Below the pieces are notes generated by a model. It saw nothing but the letters and a program-made list of their open reading frames with translations. It made no database searches and was not told the DNA's origin. This document shows, piece after piece, positions 28,654-37,503 of a stretch of 64,000 bases of DNA. The translations under genes were made by a program, and so were the position numbers. The stretch lies in NCBI RefSeq assembly GCF_000317085.1, contig NC_019702.1, forward strand, positions 2,138,394 to 2,202,393, read 5' to 3'. The first letter of the stretch is position 1. Each line of letters starts with the position of its first letter. The stretch comes from Synechococcus sp. PCC 7502. Its GTDB lineage: Bacteria > Cyanobacteriota > Cyanobacteriia > Pseudanabaenales > Pseudanabaenaceae.

Positions 28654-30996
28654 ATGATGATTGAAGACGAAGAACTACGAAACCTCTATAAAGTCGCTAG
28701 CAGTGAACATATCCATAAAATCGAAGCAGGGATCTTGCGTCTGGAAAAAAATCCAAAAGATACTGCTCAGCTAGAAGAACTATTGCGTGAAGCCCATTCC
28801 CTCAAAGGTGATTCCCGTATGTTGGGAGTTAGTGATGTGGAAACCCTAATTCACCAAATCGAAGATATATTCGTGAATGTAAAAAAAGGTGAGACTATTC
28901 TTACCTCTGATTTATGCGATCGCCTCTATCAAGGGCTAGATGCTGTAACTAAAATTGCCCACGAAGCGATTACGGGTGAACCTGCCAACGTTGAGGTGTT
29001 TTATACCCTAGCGCAATTGATGGGTGCGGATATAGCTTGTGATGTAGAGAGTAATCCAATGCCCACGGAAATGCCTTTACCAGAAACACAAGGTAATGAT
29101 CTTGATGCTATGTTCGCCGATCTGGAAAATCCCCCCCTAGCTCCAGAAGCTGTGACTATTGCAGAATCTGAAGTTGAAGCTCTTATGAACAGACAATGGG
29201 GAAGGCGAGCAACAGATCCTCAGCCAGATAATGTACCAATTGAAGGTGATTACCAAATTGATACCCTCCGAGTTGATTCCTCACGTTTAGATCGACTTCT
29301 AACCCAAGCTAGCGAGTTGATGGTAACTAAAGGTCGGTTTAGCGATCGCACCCGTGATCTGCAAGCAGTACAAAGCCTATGGGAAGAATGGAAGCGGGAA
29401 GCTTTTAGCAGTCGGATTACCTTTGATGAACTAGAACGGCGTTTACAAACCCCTGATCTGCTCCCAATCCAGAAGTTTTATCACCAAGTTGATAAGCGCT
29501 TAGAGCAATTGGGTATAGCGATCGCCCAACTCAAAAATGCCACCTATGACGATACCGCCCGTTTAGAAATCATTAGCAACGATCTGGAATCAGGGATTCG
29601 CACCCTGCGCTTATTACCGATGTCCACGATTTTTAATCTATTACCAAGATCAGTACGGGATCTCTCTAAACAACTGGGTAAAGAAGTAGAGCTAATAGTT
29701 GAAGGTGGCGATATCCTAGCTGACAAGCAAATCTTAGAAGCGATCAAAGCTCCTCTGGGTCATCTCATCCGCAATGCGATCGATCATGGTATTGAATCCC
29801 CCCGAGAGCGTCAGATTCAAGGTAAACCTGCTATTGCTACCATTCGCCTACGAGCCTATCAAAGTGCTAGCTCTGTTTGTATTGAAGTTCAAGATGATGG
29901 TCAGGGAATTGATACTGAAGCAATCAAGCGTACTGCTCTAGAACGGAGACTACACACAGAAGCTGAACTAGCCACTATGTCCACAGCCCAAATTCAATCC
30001 CTAATCTTTACCCCCGGCTTTTCCACGCGTAGTAGCGTTAGTGAAATCTCTGGTCGAGGCGTGGGCTTAGATGTGGTGCGGGCGAATGTGGAAAGACTGA
30101 AGGGCAGTTTGCAGTTGGAATCAACACCAGGGCAAGGTTGTCTGTTTCGGTTCATCTTAAAACCCAGTCTGGCTACTACCTATGTCGTGATTGTGGAAGT
30201 TGATCGAACTACCTATGCTCTACCCCTGGATTCTGTGCAGACAATGCTCCTGATTTCGCCTGAAAATATCTTTGCGATCGAAGGCAAGCAAACCATGATG
30301 TTTAAAGGTGAGCCAATTTCGCTGGTGTGGCTGGCTGACCTCTTGGAGTTATCAGTGCCAGTTACCACTAAATCTTTCAAAAATTTGCCCTGTATCATCA
30401 TGCAAATTGGGACTGAGCGGTTGGGCGTACTGGTAGATGCGCTCCTAGAGCAGCAGGATATTGTCATGAAACCGCAAAGCAAGTTACTGCAACGTGTCCG
30501 TAATATTGCTGGAGCTACAATCCGAGGTAATGGTGAAGTTTGTATGATACTCCATCCCCCCGATTTATTTAAGTCAGCGAAACAAGGCAACATCTCCGTT
30601 AGTGTCCAAGAATTATCGCAGCAAGTGCAGATTAAGCCTAAAATCCTACTTTGTGATGATTCCATTCCGATTCGGACTCAACTCAAACGGATTTTGGAAG
30701 GATATGGCTACGATGTCACCCCTGCTGTCGATGGTCAAGATGGTTTTACCAAATTGCGATCAGGTAAATTTGATGCCGTAGTTTCTGATGTCCAAATGCC
30801 GAATCTAGATGGTTTAGGACTCACCACTCGCATTCGTCAATTCCGAGAATACGACGAGTTACCAATTGTCCTAATCACAACCCTAGCCTCGGATGAAGAC
30901 AAGCGCCTAGGTGCGCAAGCTGGTGCCAATGCCTACCTCACTAAAGGCAATTTCGATCAACGTGTTTTACTAGATACTTTAAGGAGATTAATTTAA
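28654..30996 (+). CDS. cheA: Hybrid CheA histidine kinase with C-terminal receiver
   Basis: A 780-residue protein. Hpt domain with phospho-His48 (AHSLKGD); acidic linker; dimerisation P3 region near 205-330; HATPase with N box LIRNAIDHGIE, G1 DDGQGID and G2 GRGVGLDVV (about 365-510); CheW-like P5 domain about 515-645; receiver about 660-780 with LCDDS, SDVQMP and lysine in LTKGN. Hybrid CheA-REC is the cyanobacterial PixL/PilL-type layout. It phosphorylates the receivers and CheB encoded around it. Only two bases separate it from the next gene. Confidence 0.94.
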   Translation: MMIEDEELRNLYKVASSEHIHKIEAGILRLEKNPKDTAQLEELLREAHSLKGDSRMLGVSDVETLIHQIEDIFVNVKKGETILTSDLCDRLYQGLDAVTKIAHEAITGEPANVEVFYTLAQLMGADIACDVESNPMPTEMPLPETQGNDLDAMFADLENPPLAPEAVTIAESEVEALMNRQWGRRATDPQPDNVPIEGDYQIDTLRVDSSRLDRLLTQASELMVTKGRFSDRTRDLQAVQSLWEEWKREAFSSRITFDELERRLQTPDLLPIQKFYHQVDKRLEQLGIAIAQLKNATYDDTARLEIISNDLESGIRTLRLLPMSTIFNLLPRSVRDLSKQLGKEVELIVEGGDILADKQILEAIKAPLGHLIRNAIDHGIESPRERQIQGKPAIATIRLRAYQSASSVCIEVQDDGQGIDTEAIKRTALERRLHTEAELATMSTAQIQSLIFTPGFSTRSSVSEISGRGVGLDVVRANVERLKGSLQLESTPGQGCLFRFILKPSLATTYVVIVEVDRTTYALPLDSVQTMLLISPENIFAIEGKQTMMFKGEPISLVWLADLLELSVPVTTKSFKNLPCIIMQIGTERLGVLVDALLEQQDIVMKPQSKLLQRVRNIAGATIRGNGEVCMILHPPDLFKSAKQGNISVSVQELSQQVQIKPKILLCDDSIPIRTQLKRILEGYGYDVTPAVDGQDGFTKLRSGKFDAVVSDVQMPNLDGLGLTTRIRQFREYDELPIVLITTLASDEDKRLGAQAGANAYLTKGNFDQRVLLDTLRRLI

Positions 30997-30998
30997 TC

Positions 30999-31409
30999 AT
31001 GGCTACCCCAATCAAAGTTTTTTTAGTTGAAGATTCTGAAGTGGCATTACAAATTCTGAAACGGCTGCTGAACTCTGCCCCAGAAATTGAAGTTGTTGGT
31101 ACTGCCCATGATGGCTCTCAAGCTCTTGCCCAAATTCCTGCTGCTAACCCCGATGTAGTTTTAACTGATCTACAAATGCCAGTAATGGATGGATTTGATT
31201 TTACCCAAAAGTTGATGGCACAGTTTCCTCGCCCAGTTTTAGTAGTGAGTAATGCAGTACAACCCAGCGATTTTGAAAATATCTATAAACTCATGCAACT
31301 GGGGGCTTTAGACTTTTTCCCAAAACCCACCACTGGTTCACCTACAGATTACGAAAGTATGAAGGGAGCTTTGGTTACTAAAATTAAAGTCTTAGCATCA
31401 AAACGGTAG
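30999..31409 (+). CDS. Receiver-only protein related to CheB receiver domain
   Basis: A 136-residue single receiver: acidic EDSE, phospho-acceptor Asp in VLTDLQMPVMDG, Thr/Ser in VVSNAV, and lysine in FFPKPTTG. It resembles the N-terminal receiver of the CheB encoded 330 bases downstream, including LVVSNAVQ, the D-FPKP-TG-P-DYE stretch and the end of the domain. It looks like a duplicated CheB receiver without methylesterase, and could act as a phosphate sink or a CheY-like output. Tightly coupled to cheA. Confidence 0.88.
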   Translation: MATPIKVFLVEDSEVALQILKRLLNSAPEIEVVGTAHDGSQALAQIPAANPDVVLTDLQMPVMDGFDFTQKLMAQFPRPVLVVSNAVQPSDFENIYKLMQLGALDFFPKPTTGSPTDYESMKGALVTKIKVLASKR

Positions 31410-31457
31410 ACTAACCTTTAATTTCCCCTTACCAAGAGTGAAGATCGTAAATCTTTT

Positions 31458-31491
31458 CCCCTCTCTTTAGCAGGGGGAGGGCTAGGGTGGG
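31458..31491. repeat. Short intergenic repeat-like hairpin
   Basis: CCCTCTCTTT, then AGCAGGGGGAGGGCTAGGGT: a C-rich/G-rich palindromic stretch of a kind seen as dispersed intergenic repeats in many bacteria. No other copy in this window. May fold into a stem between the receiver gene and the mazE remnant. Confidence 0.35.
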
Positions 31492-31505
31492 TTAATTTCC
31501 AGATC

Positions 31506-31742
31506 ATGGTACATGGTACTTTCTTTATCAGAAATCTCCTAAGTATTGAGGTAATAGCTGTGGCAAATATTTTAGTTGGCGATGAACTCGGAATTATCAC
31601 TCCCAAGGATCAGCTCGTCATCAAGCCTATTCGTAAAATTCATGGGAAATACGATCTTCAAGATTTGATTGCTCTCATACCCTCGTGCTATCAAGTTCAA
31701 GAAGAGAATTGGGGAGTTCCTTTGGGTCGAGAGGTTTGGTAG
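31506..31742 (+). pseudogene. MazE/AbrB-type antitoxin remnant inside chemotaxis operon
   Basis: A frame of up to 78 codons. The C-terminal part VGDEL, then DQLVIKPIRK, then KYDLQDLIALI and WGVPLGREVW matches the tail of MazE-type antitoxins (VGDxLxI, LVIxPI, Y-LxELL, W-PVGxEVW). The N-terminal AbrB segment with the RIPK loop is missing or shortened (IEVIAVANILVGDEL), so DNA binding is probably lost. No mazF lies next to it. Its TAG stop directly touches the cheB ATG. It may still be translated from a GTG near 31560. Likely a leftover of an inserted toxin-antitoxin cassette. Confidence 0.5.
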
Positions 31743-32849
31743 ATGATTCCAGTTAATGTGCTCCTTGTTGAAGACTCACCCATTGCCCTTGAAATTCTCC
31801 AGAGGATACTTAGTACTTCTCCCGATATTCAGGTGGTTGGGGTGGCTCACAATGGCAAACAAGCCCTTGATTTAATTCCCACTGTGAAGCCTGATGTGAT
31901 TTGTGTGGATATGTTTATGGAGAGAATGGATGGACTGGAGTTGATCCGTCAGGTGATGGCTAAATTTCCTTGTCCGATTCTAGTTGTTAGTAATGCGGTG
32001 CAGAGTTCAGATACAGATAACATTTTTCGGTTATTACAGGCTGGAGCCGTTGATGTTTTTCCCAAGCCAGCTACGGGTTTACCATCGGACTATGAAAAAG
32101 TTAAAGCTGCACTGATTAATAAAATTAAAGTTTTATCTGGGGTGAGAGTATTTACCAGACCACTTAAAGATTTAGAACCGCCTAAACCTGCGATCGCTTC
32201 GGTAATTCAGTCTCAAATTCAATCACCCTTGCCCGTAATACCTTTAGTTGATCCAATCGCAGCTTTGAAGTCTCAATTTAAAGTGTTAGCGATCGGGGCA
32301 TCGACGGGTGGTCCTAGTGCGTTTGAAAAGATTCTTTATCGCTTTCCCGCTAATTTCCCCATGCCCATAATTTGCGCTCAACATATTAGTGAAGGCTTTT
32401 TAGCAGGACTAGTAACTTGGCTAGATACTAATTGTGCTCTCAAAGTTAAAATCGCTCAAGTTGGAGAATTGCCACAACCGGGGATTATTTACTTTGCCCC
32501 CGAAACCCATCACCTAGAACTGGATAATAAAGGTAAATTTATCTATGCCGTGAGTAGCCAAACTAGAGCCTATCGTCCATCCATTACGATGTTGTTTCAA
32601 TCGATCGCTAGATTCTATGGCAAAACCTGTATGGCAGCACTGCTAACAGGTATGGGTAATGACGGGGCAGAAGGACTAAAAACTATTTTTGATCATGGTG
32701 GGTTAACGATCGCCCAAGATGAAAGTAGTAGTGTGATTTTTGGTATGCCCAAGGAAGCGATCGCTCTCGGTGCAGCTCGATATATTTTACCTTTACAAGA
32801 TATTGCGCCATTTTTAATAACTCAAGCTGTTAGTAGTCGTTCCAATTAA
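31743..32849 (+). CDS. cheB: Protein-glutamate methylesterase CheB
   Basis: A 368-residue CheB. Receiver residues 1-135 (EDSPIALEIL, Asp in CVDMFMERMDG, lysine in FPKPATG), a proline-rich linker, then the methylesterase domain about 180-365. Its catalytic Ser is in AIGASTGGP, His in CAQHIS and Asp in GMGNDGAEG. It demethylates receptor glutamates, and phosphorylation by CheA releases inhibition by the receiver. The presence of this enzyme plus CheR means the pathway can adapt. Confidence 0.95.
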   Translation: MIPVNVLLVEDSPIALEILQRILSTSPDIQVVGVAHNGKQALDLIPTVKPDVICVDMFMERMDGLELIRQVMAKFPCPILVVSNAVQSSDTDNIFRLLQAGAVDVFPKPATGLPSDYEKVKAALINKIKVLSGVRVFTRPLKDLEPPKPAIASVIQSQIQSPLPVIPLVDPIAALKSQFKVLAIGASTGGPSAFEKILYRFPANFPMPIICAQHISEGFLAGLVTWLDTNCALKVKIAQVGELPQPGIIYFAPETHHLELDNKGKFIYAVSSQTRAYRPSITMLFQSIARFYGKTCMAALLTGMGNDGAEGLKTIFDHGGLTIAQDESSSVIFGMPKEAIALGAARYILPLQDIAPFLITQAVSSRSN

Positions 32850-32882
32850 CCTCAAATTCAAGTTCCCAAAGGCTTAACTAAA

Positions 32883-34415
32883 ATGAATCCATCTCTTATC
32901 CATGATTTTGTTCAGCTTATTGCCAGTCGTACGGGAATTCAAGTACAGGATAAAGATCGTACGGAATTAGTCAAAAAAATTAACCTACGGATTACAGCCC
33001 AAAAGTTAACTACCCCAGAAGCATATTATCAGCTTTTAGCAACACCATCGGACGAACAGGAATGGCAAGCTTTAGTCTTACTTTTAACCACTGGAGAAAC
33101 TTATTTTTTTCGCGATCGCGGTCAAATCAACTTAATTCAGCAAACTATCCTACCTGAAATTATTGCCCGTAAACAGTTAGCTATCGCCACAAAACCGACT
33201 TTAAGAATCTGGAGTGCAGGCTGCTCCACGGGAGAGGAACCCTATTCTATTGCCACAATTGTGAAGGAATTAATTCCTAATTATGCCACTTGGAATCTTC
33301 TAATTTTAGGTACAGACATTAATACAGAATCGATCGCTAAAGCCAAAACCGCCAGTTTTAGTGAATGGTCATTTCGGATGGTTAATCCAGACCTGAAGCG
33401 CAAATATTTTAGGAAGCAAGATAAGAGTTGGCAATTAAATGAAGAAGTGCGAAAGATGGTGACCTTGCAAATGGGTAATTTATTGACTGATGACTATCCC
33501 AGTTTAAATTCTAATATCTACAATATGGATATGATTATCTGTCGGAATGTGTTTATTTATTTTAATTCCGATAATGTCGAAACCATCCTGGGTAAGCTTT
33601 ATCAGACCTTAAGTCCGGGCGGATATTTAATAGTTGGACATACAGAATTACATGATTTAAATCTCAGGGGATTTGTCCCTCAGGTATACGATGAATCAGT
33701 AGTTTATCAACGCTCAGAAGATGTGCAGCAAGCCCCATCACGTTTTATTAAATCTCAGCAAACCATTGCTCCTAAATCTCAACCTATAAGTATTCATCAA
33801 CCGAAGTTACCTGTAAAAATTAAGCAATCCTCCATTGGAATCAAATCAGAAGCGAAGCCTATAGTTAAATTAGATAACACATTAGAGAAATTAGGTATTA
33901 AGTCAAGCGATCGCCAAATCCCAAGTTCTGATCTAGATGCTAATCTTCAAAAGGCTCAAAGTCTGTTTGCACAAGGAGAATATACTCGAACTCTGCAAAA
34001 AGCAACCCAACTTTTACAGCACCATCCCGATAATTTTGCCATTACCTATCTCATTGCTCAAACCCATGCCAACTTAGGGAAATATCAAGAAGCGATTTCT
34101 TATTGCCAACAAGCGATCGCCCTCGACTCCATGTCCATTGATATTTATTACTTACTTTCCCACATTGCAGAAGCACAAAATAACCTCAGCCAAGCCAAAG
34201 AATATCTAAAACGCATTATGTATATTGATGAAACTGCGATCGCTGCTTATTTAGACCTAGGTAATATCTACAAAATTGAAGGTGATGATCGTCGAGCCAA
34301 AAAGATGTTTAACCATGCCACTAAACTCTTACAGGAGCTAACTACGGATACTATTCAATATCGAGGAGAAGTAGCAGTTTCAGAATTATTAGAGCAAGTT
34401 AATCAGAACTTGTAG
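32883..34415 (+). CDS. cheR: CheR methyltransferase with C-terminal TPR repeats
   Basis: A 510-residue protein. The CheR domain covers about 1-270: TGETYFFRDRGQ, SAM-binding WSAGCSTGEEPYS, LGTDIN and the IICRNVFIYF motif. A low-complexity linker (about 275-350) leads to two or three TPR units (AQGEYTRTLQKATQLLQHHPDN, GKYQEAISYCQQAIALDS, NNLSQAKEYLKRIMYIDE). Some CheR proteins carry TPRs that dock them to partners. It methylates receptor glutamates with S-adenosylmethionine. Last gene of the operon. Confidence 0.94.
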   Translation: MNPSLIHDFVQLIASRTGIQVQDKDRTELVKKINLRITAQKLTTPEAYYQLLATPSDEQEWQALVLLLTTGETYFFRDRGQINLIQQTILPEIIARKQLAIATKPTLRIWSAGCSTGEEPYSIATIVKELIPNYATWNLLILGTDINTESIAKAKTASFSEWSFRMVNPDLKRKYFRKQDKSWQLNEEVRKMVTLQMGNLLTDDYPSLNSNIYNMDMIICRNVFIYFNSDNVETILGKLYQTLSPGGYLIVGHTELHDLNLRGFVPQVYDESVVYQRSEDVQQAPSRFIKSQQTIAPKSQPISIHQPKLPVKIKQSSIGIKSEAKPIVKLDNTLEKLGIKSSDRQIPSSDLDANLQKAQSLFAQGEYTRTLQKATQLLQHHPDNFAITYLIAQTHANLGKYQEAISYCQQAIALDSMSIDIYYLLSHIAEAQNNLSQAKEYLKRIMYIDETAIAAYLDLGNIYKIEGDDRRAKKMFNHATKLLQELTTDTIQYRGEVAVSELLEQVNQNL

Positions 34416-34471
34416 AAAGCTATACTCGGTTTTCTGATCTCTTTGTCCTATGGTTATTGAGAATTCGTGAA

Positions 34472-35146
34472 CTAAGGAAGCTTTAACATATCGATTATTT
34501 GCGGTGGAATTTGAGGTTTATGCTGCTCCACAACATTCTTAAGTGCGGAACCAACTAATTTTGTGAATACCTCAGACATTAGTAATCCTTGGTAGTTTTC
34601 AGAATTAAGATTTTTTAAATCAACCTTGGGTAACTTAGCTGAAAATGCTGGTAAATTAATCCCCAACTGCACCACCCTAAAACTTACCGAAACATTATTA
34701 ATGGTTGCCGATCGCAAATTAAATTTCTTTTCCTGCCCCGACTGACTACTCTGCTTATGCCCTTCAGCACTTGTGAATATTTCTGTAATATTATTGCGGG
34801 GTAACTGCTGTTCAATATCAATGGAAATTTCTTCTAGTTGTAATTTATCTATTTCGACTCGATCTGAGAGCAGGCTGGTAGGCTGTAGTTGAATTTCAAA
34901 GTTCTGGACTTGTAAAAATTTAGGACTAGAAAAGCCCTGCGGATTATCAATCGCAAATCCATTTAATTGCAAATAACCATCAAAGGGTTTAAAAACCACC
35001 TCTGTAAGGGTCATAGGAACCGCCAATGACTTAGAGAGATTTTGCTGAATCCCAATTTTTAAGATCGTATTGAGGTTAAGAAATAGAACCACAACTAAAG
35101 TTACAACTGACAAAAGGATTAGTAGTATAGTTCTAGAAATTTTCAT
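34472..35146 (-). CDS. AsmA/DUF748-like single-pass membrane protein
   Basis: A 224-residue protein starting KISRTILLILLSVVTLVVVL, one N-terminal membrane anchor, followed by beta-strand-rich sequence with the repeated style VQNFEIQLQPTSLLSDRVEIDKLQLEEISIDIEQ, typical of AsmA/TamB/DUF748 proteins that act in envelope lipid transport. The role here is unknown. The ATG at 35146 is preferred; an upstream in-frame start at 35206 would overlap the divergent carbonic-anhydrase-like gene. Confidence 0.72.
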   Translation of the reverse strand: MKISRTILLILLSVVTLVVVLFLNLNTILKIGIQQNLSKSLAVPMTLTEVVFKPFDGYLQLNGFAIDNPQGFSSPKFLQVQNFEIQLQPTSLLSDRVEIDKLQLEEISIDIEQQLPRNNITEIFTSAEGHKQSSQSGQEKKFNLRSATINNVSVSFRVVQLGINLPAFSAKLPKVDLKNLNSENYQGLLMSEVFTKLVGSALKNVVEQHKPQIPPQIIDMLKLP

Positions 35147-35195
35147 GTAACTACCAAAGAAAAATAAGCTGATGAAGAGATTATAGGAGCTAGTT

Positions 35196-35699
35196 ATGTT
35201 TGCCAAAGTAGATATTTCTCAATCTGCGTTTATTGCTACCGATGCAGTTTTAGTGGGGGATATAAAGCTAGAAATAGGATCGAGTGTTTGGTATAAGGCT
35301 GTGATTAGAGCTGATTTAAATTCTATTCAGATTGGCGCATACAGCAATATTCAAGATGGAGCGATTTTACATGGGGATGTGGGTAAACCATTGGTAATAG
35401 AAGAGTACGTTACAGTTGGACATAATGCCGTAATTCATGGCTTGACCATTGGGCGAGGTAGCTTAATTGGCATTGGGGCAATAATCTTAGAAGGAGTTTC
35501 CGTTGGGGCAGGTAGTATTGTCGGTGCAGGGGCAGTGGTGACTAAAGATGTGGCGGATGGAATTATTGTGGCAGGTATTCCCGCTAAACCCATGCGATCG
35601 CTAAGTAGCGAAGAACAAGCAGACTTAATTATCCATGCTCAGAAATACTACAAATTGGCTCTATATCATGCAGGTAAAGCCACAGATAAAGGCTTTTAG
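35196..35699 (+). CDS. Gamma-carbonic anhydrase family protein (left-handed beta-helix)
   Basis: A 167-residue hexapeptide-repeat protein. Seen are GDIKLEIGSSVWYKAVIRAD, IQDGAILHGD and VTVGHNAVIHG, with the three histidines that bind the metal in gamma-carbonic anhydrases, and V..GIPAKPMR at the end of the helix. It may hydrate CO2 or be one of the YrdA/PaaY acetyltransferase-like relatives; carboxysome protein CcmM has such a domain but carries RbcS-like repeats that are absent here. Confidence 0.9.
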   Translation: MFAKVDISQSAFIATDAVLVGDIKLEIGSSVWYKAVIRADLNSIQIGAYSNIQDGAILHGDVGKPLVIEEYVTVGHNAVIHGLTIGRGSLIGIGAIILEGVSVGAGSIVGAGAVVTKDVADGIIVAGIPAKPMRSLSSEEQADLIIHAQKYYKLALYHAGKATDKGF

Positions 35700-35933
35700 C
35701 TCTTAACTCCTTGCTTATGCTCGTTGATAGTTTAATGCTTCTTTGATTGCTCCGATTGTCGGTATAACACTGATGCAGTGATGTAAGTTATTGTTAGTAA
35801 TTGATTTTGATGTTATTTACAATTTAGTTGAAATTAATAGAAAGATTTTCTTAAGAATCCATGACTCTAGTATCAAAATTTACAGATCACAAACTATAAT
35901 TACAACCGAAATCTCAACCCAATCTATATCTAT

Positions 35934-36587
35934 ATGAGTTCTCCCCAATTAGAAACACTGCTCAATCGAGACTACGAAATTAAAATCGGTGAATATATTA
36001 GTCAAGGCTTTGAAGTTCTTAAACAGTATTTTGGTAGCTTTATTGGATTTTTCTTTCTAACTGCTTTGATCACATTGGCATTAAATCTTGTCCCGATTTT
36101 AGGTGGTATTGCTTCTTCAATTATTGGAGCTCCCCTTGGTGCTGGATTTACCTTTGTTGGACTGGCGATCATCCGTAAGCAACCCTACGTTTTTAATGAT
36201 TTCTTTAAGGGTTTGAGTAATAAATATTTCCTGCAAATTTTTCTCCTTTCTCTAGTTGGTGGAGCAATTACGGCTTTGGGCTTTTTGCTTTTGATTATTC
36301 CAGGTATTTATATTGCCGTTTCCTATGCTTTTGCTTTACAAATTGCGATTGATTGGGAATTAGATTTTTGGGAGGCTTTAGAAACCAGTCGTAAATTTGT
36401 TTCTAAGAATTGGTTTTCTGTATTTGGGTTTCTATTAGTTTTAGGCTTAATAAATTTAGCTGGCGCACTGGTACTCGGCATAGGACTTTTTTTTACAGCC
36501 CCTTTAACCATTTGCTCATTGCTGGTTGCTTATAATGACATCCTTGGAAATAAGCCCGAACCTGAGTTATCCGATTCTTGGGGATAG
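35934..36587 (+). CDS. Multi-pass membrane protein, unknown
   Basis: A 217-residue protein with five or six membrane helices beginning near residue 35. Motifs such as ALPxxPG-like GFLLLIIPGIYIAVSYAFALQIAID and the helix with WEALETSRKFVSKNWFSVF resemble the DUF975 / glycerophosphodiester phosphodiesterase membrane-domain group. No catalytic domain. Solitary gene followed by a terminator. Confidence 0.72.
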   Translation: MSSPQLETLLNRDYEIKIGEYISQGFEVLKQYFGSFIGFFFLTALITLALNLVPILGGIASSIIGAPLGAGFTFVGLAIIRKQPYVFNDFFKGLSNKYFLQIFLLSLVGGAITALGFLLLIIPGIYIAVSYAFALQIAIDWELDFWEALETSRKFVSKNWFSVFGFLLVLGLINLAGALVLGIGLFFTAPLTICSLLVAYNDILGNKPEPELSDSWG

Positions 36588-36617
36588 CGATCGCACTTAA
36601 AATATATCTTGTTAGTA

Positions 36618-36641
36618 TGGGGTAGCAAATGCCCCTTTTTT
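36618..36641 (+). terminator. Intrinsic terminator
   Basis: GGGG-TAGCAAATG-CCCC followed by TTTTTTATT, 31 bases after the membrane-protein stop and just before the methyltransferase start. Confidence 0.65.
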
Positions 36642-36654
36642 ATTCTCTTAAACC

Positions 36655-37503
36655 ATGCTCAACCAACGTATTAAAACATTTTATGATTCTTCCTCTGCAC
36701 TCTGGGAACAGGTATGGGGAGAACATATGCACCACGGCTTTTATGAACAAGGGGAAGCTAGTTATAAAGATCGCAGACAGGCTCAGATCGATTTAATTGA
36801 AGAGTTGCTTAACTGGTCAAGAGTTGAAAATTTAGAAGTTAATACGCAAATTTTAGATATAGGCTGTGGAATTGGCGGTAGTTCTCTATATCTGGCAGAA
36901 AAATTCCCATCATCTCAAGTTACAGGCATTACCCTCAGTCCCGTACAAGCTAACCGTGCTAAAGCCAGAGCCAAAGAGTTTGGATTAGAGTCAAGAACAG
37001 ATTTTCAAGTTGCCGATGCCTTATCTATGCCCTTTGCCAGTAATTCCTTTGATTTAATTTGGTCACTAGAAAGCGGCGAACACATGCCCGACAAGTCTAA
37101 ATTTTTAGCAGAATGTTTACGAGTTCTAAAGCCCAATGGTAAGTTGATTTTTGCGACATGGTGCCATCGTGAGACCCAAGCCAAACCTCTTACGATCAAT
37201 GAAAAGCAACATCTGCAAAGAATCTATGATGTTTACTGCCTACCTTATGTAATTTCCGTATCTGAGTATGAAGCGATCGCCCTAGAGTTAGGTTTTAAAA
37301 ATATCTGCACTGTTGACTGGTCAGAACAAGTATCCCCATTTTGGGATCGAGTAATTGAATCAGCTTTAAGTTTGAGAAATATTTTAGGTGTGATCCAAGC
37401 AGGTTTACCCACAATCATTGCCACAACATCTCTGCGGCTAATGGCTAGGGGTTATAGCCGAGGATTAGTTAAGTTTGGGGTTCTCACTGCTCAGAAGATT
37501 TAA
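36655..37503 (+). CDS. Gamma-tocopherol methyltransferase-like enzyme
   Basis: A 282-residue SAM-dependent methyltransferase. Start region IKTFYDSSSALWEQVWGEHMHHGFY, SAM motif ILDIGCGIGGSSLYLA near residue 63, and WSLESGEHMPDK near 140 are hallmarks of the VTE4 / gamma-tocopherol methyltransferase group, which makes alpha-tocopherol in thylakoid membranes. Normal length. Overlaps the convergent HAD gene by four bases at the 3' end. Confidence 0.85.
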   Translation: MLNQRIKTFYDSSSALWEQVWGEHMHHGFYEQGEASYKDRRQAQIDLIEELLNWSRVENLEVNTQILDIGCGIGGSSLYLAEKFPSSQVTGITLSPVQANRAKARAKEFGLESRTDFQVADALSMPFASNSFDLIWSLESGEHMPDKSKFLAECLRVLKPNGKLIFATWCHRETQAKPLTINEKQHLQRIYDVYCLPYVISVSEYEAIALELGFKNICTVDWSEQVSPFWDRVIESALSLRNILGVIQAGLPTIIATTSLRLMARGYSRGLVKFGVLTAQKI

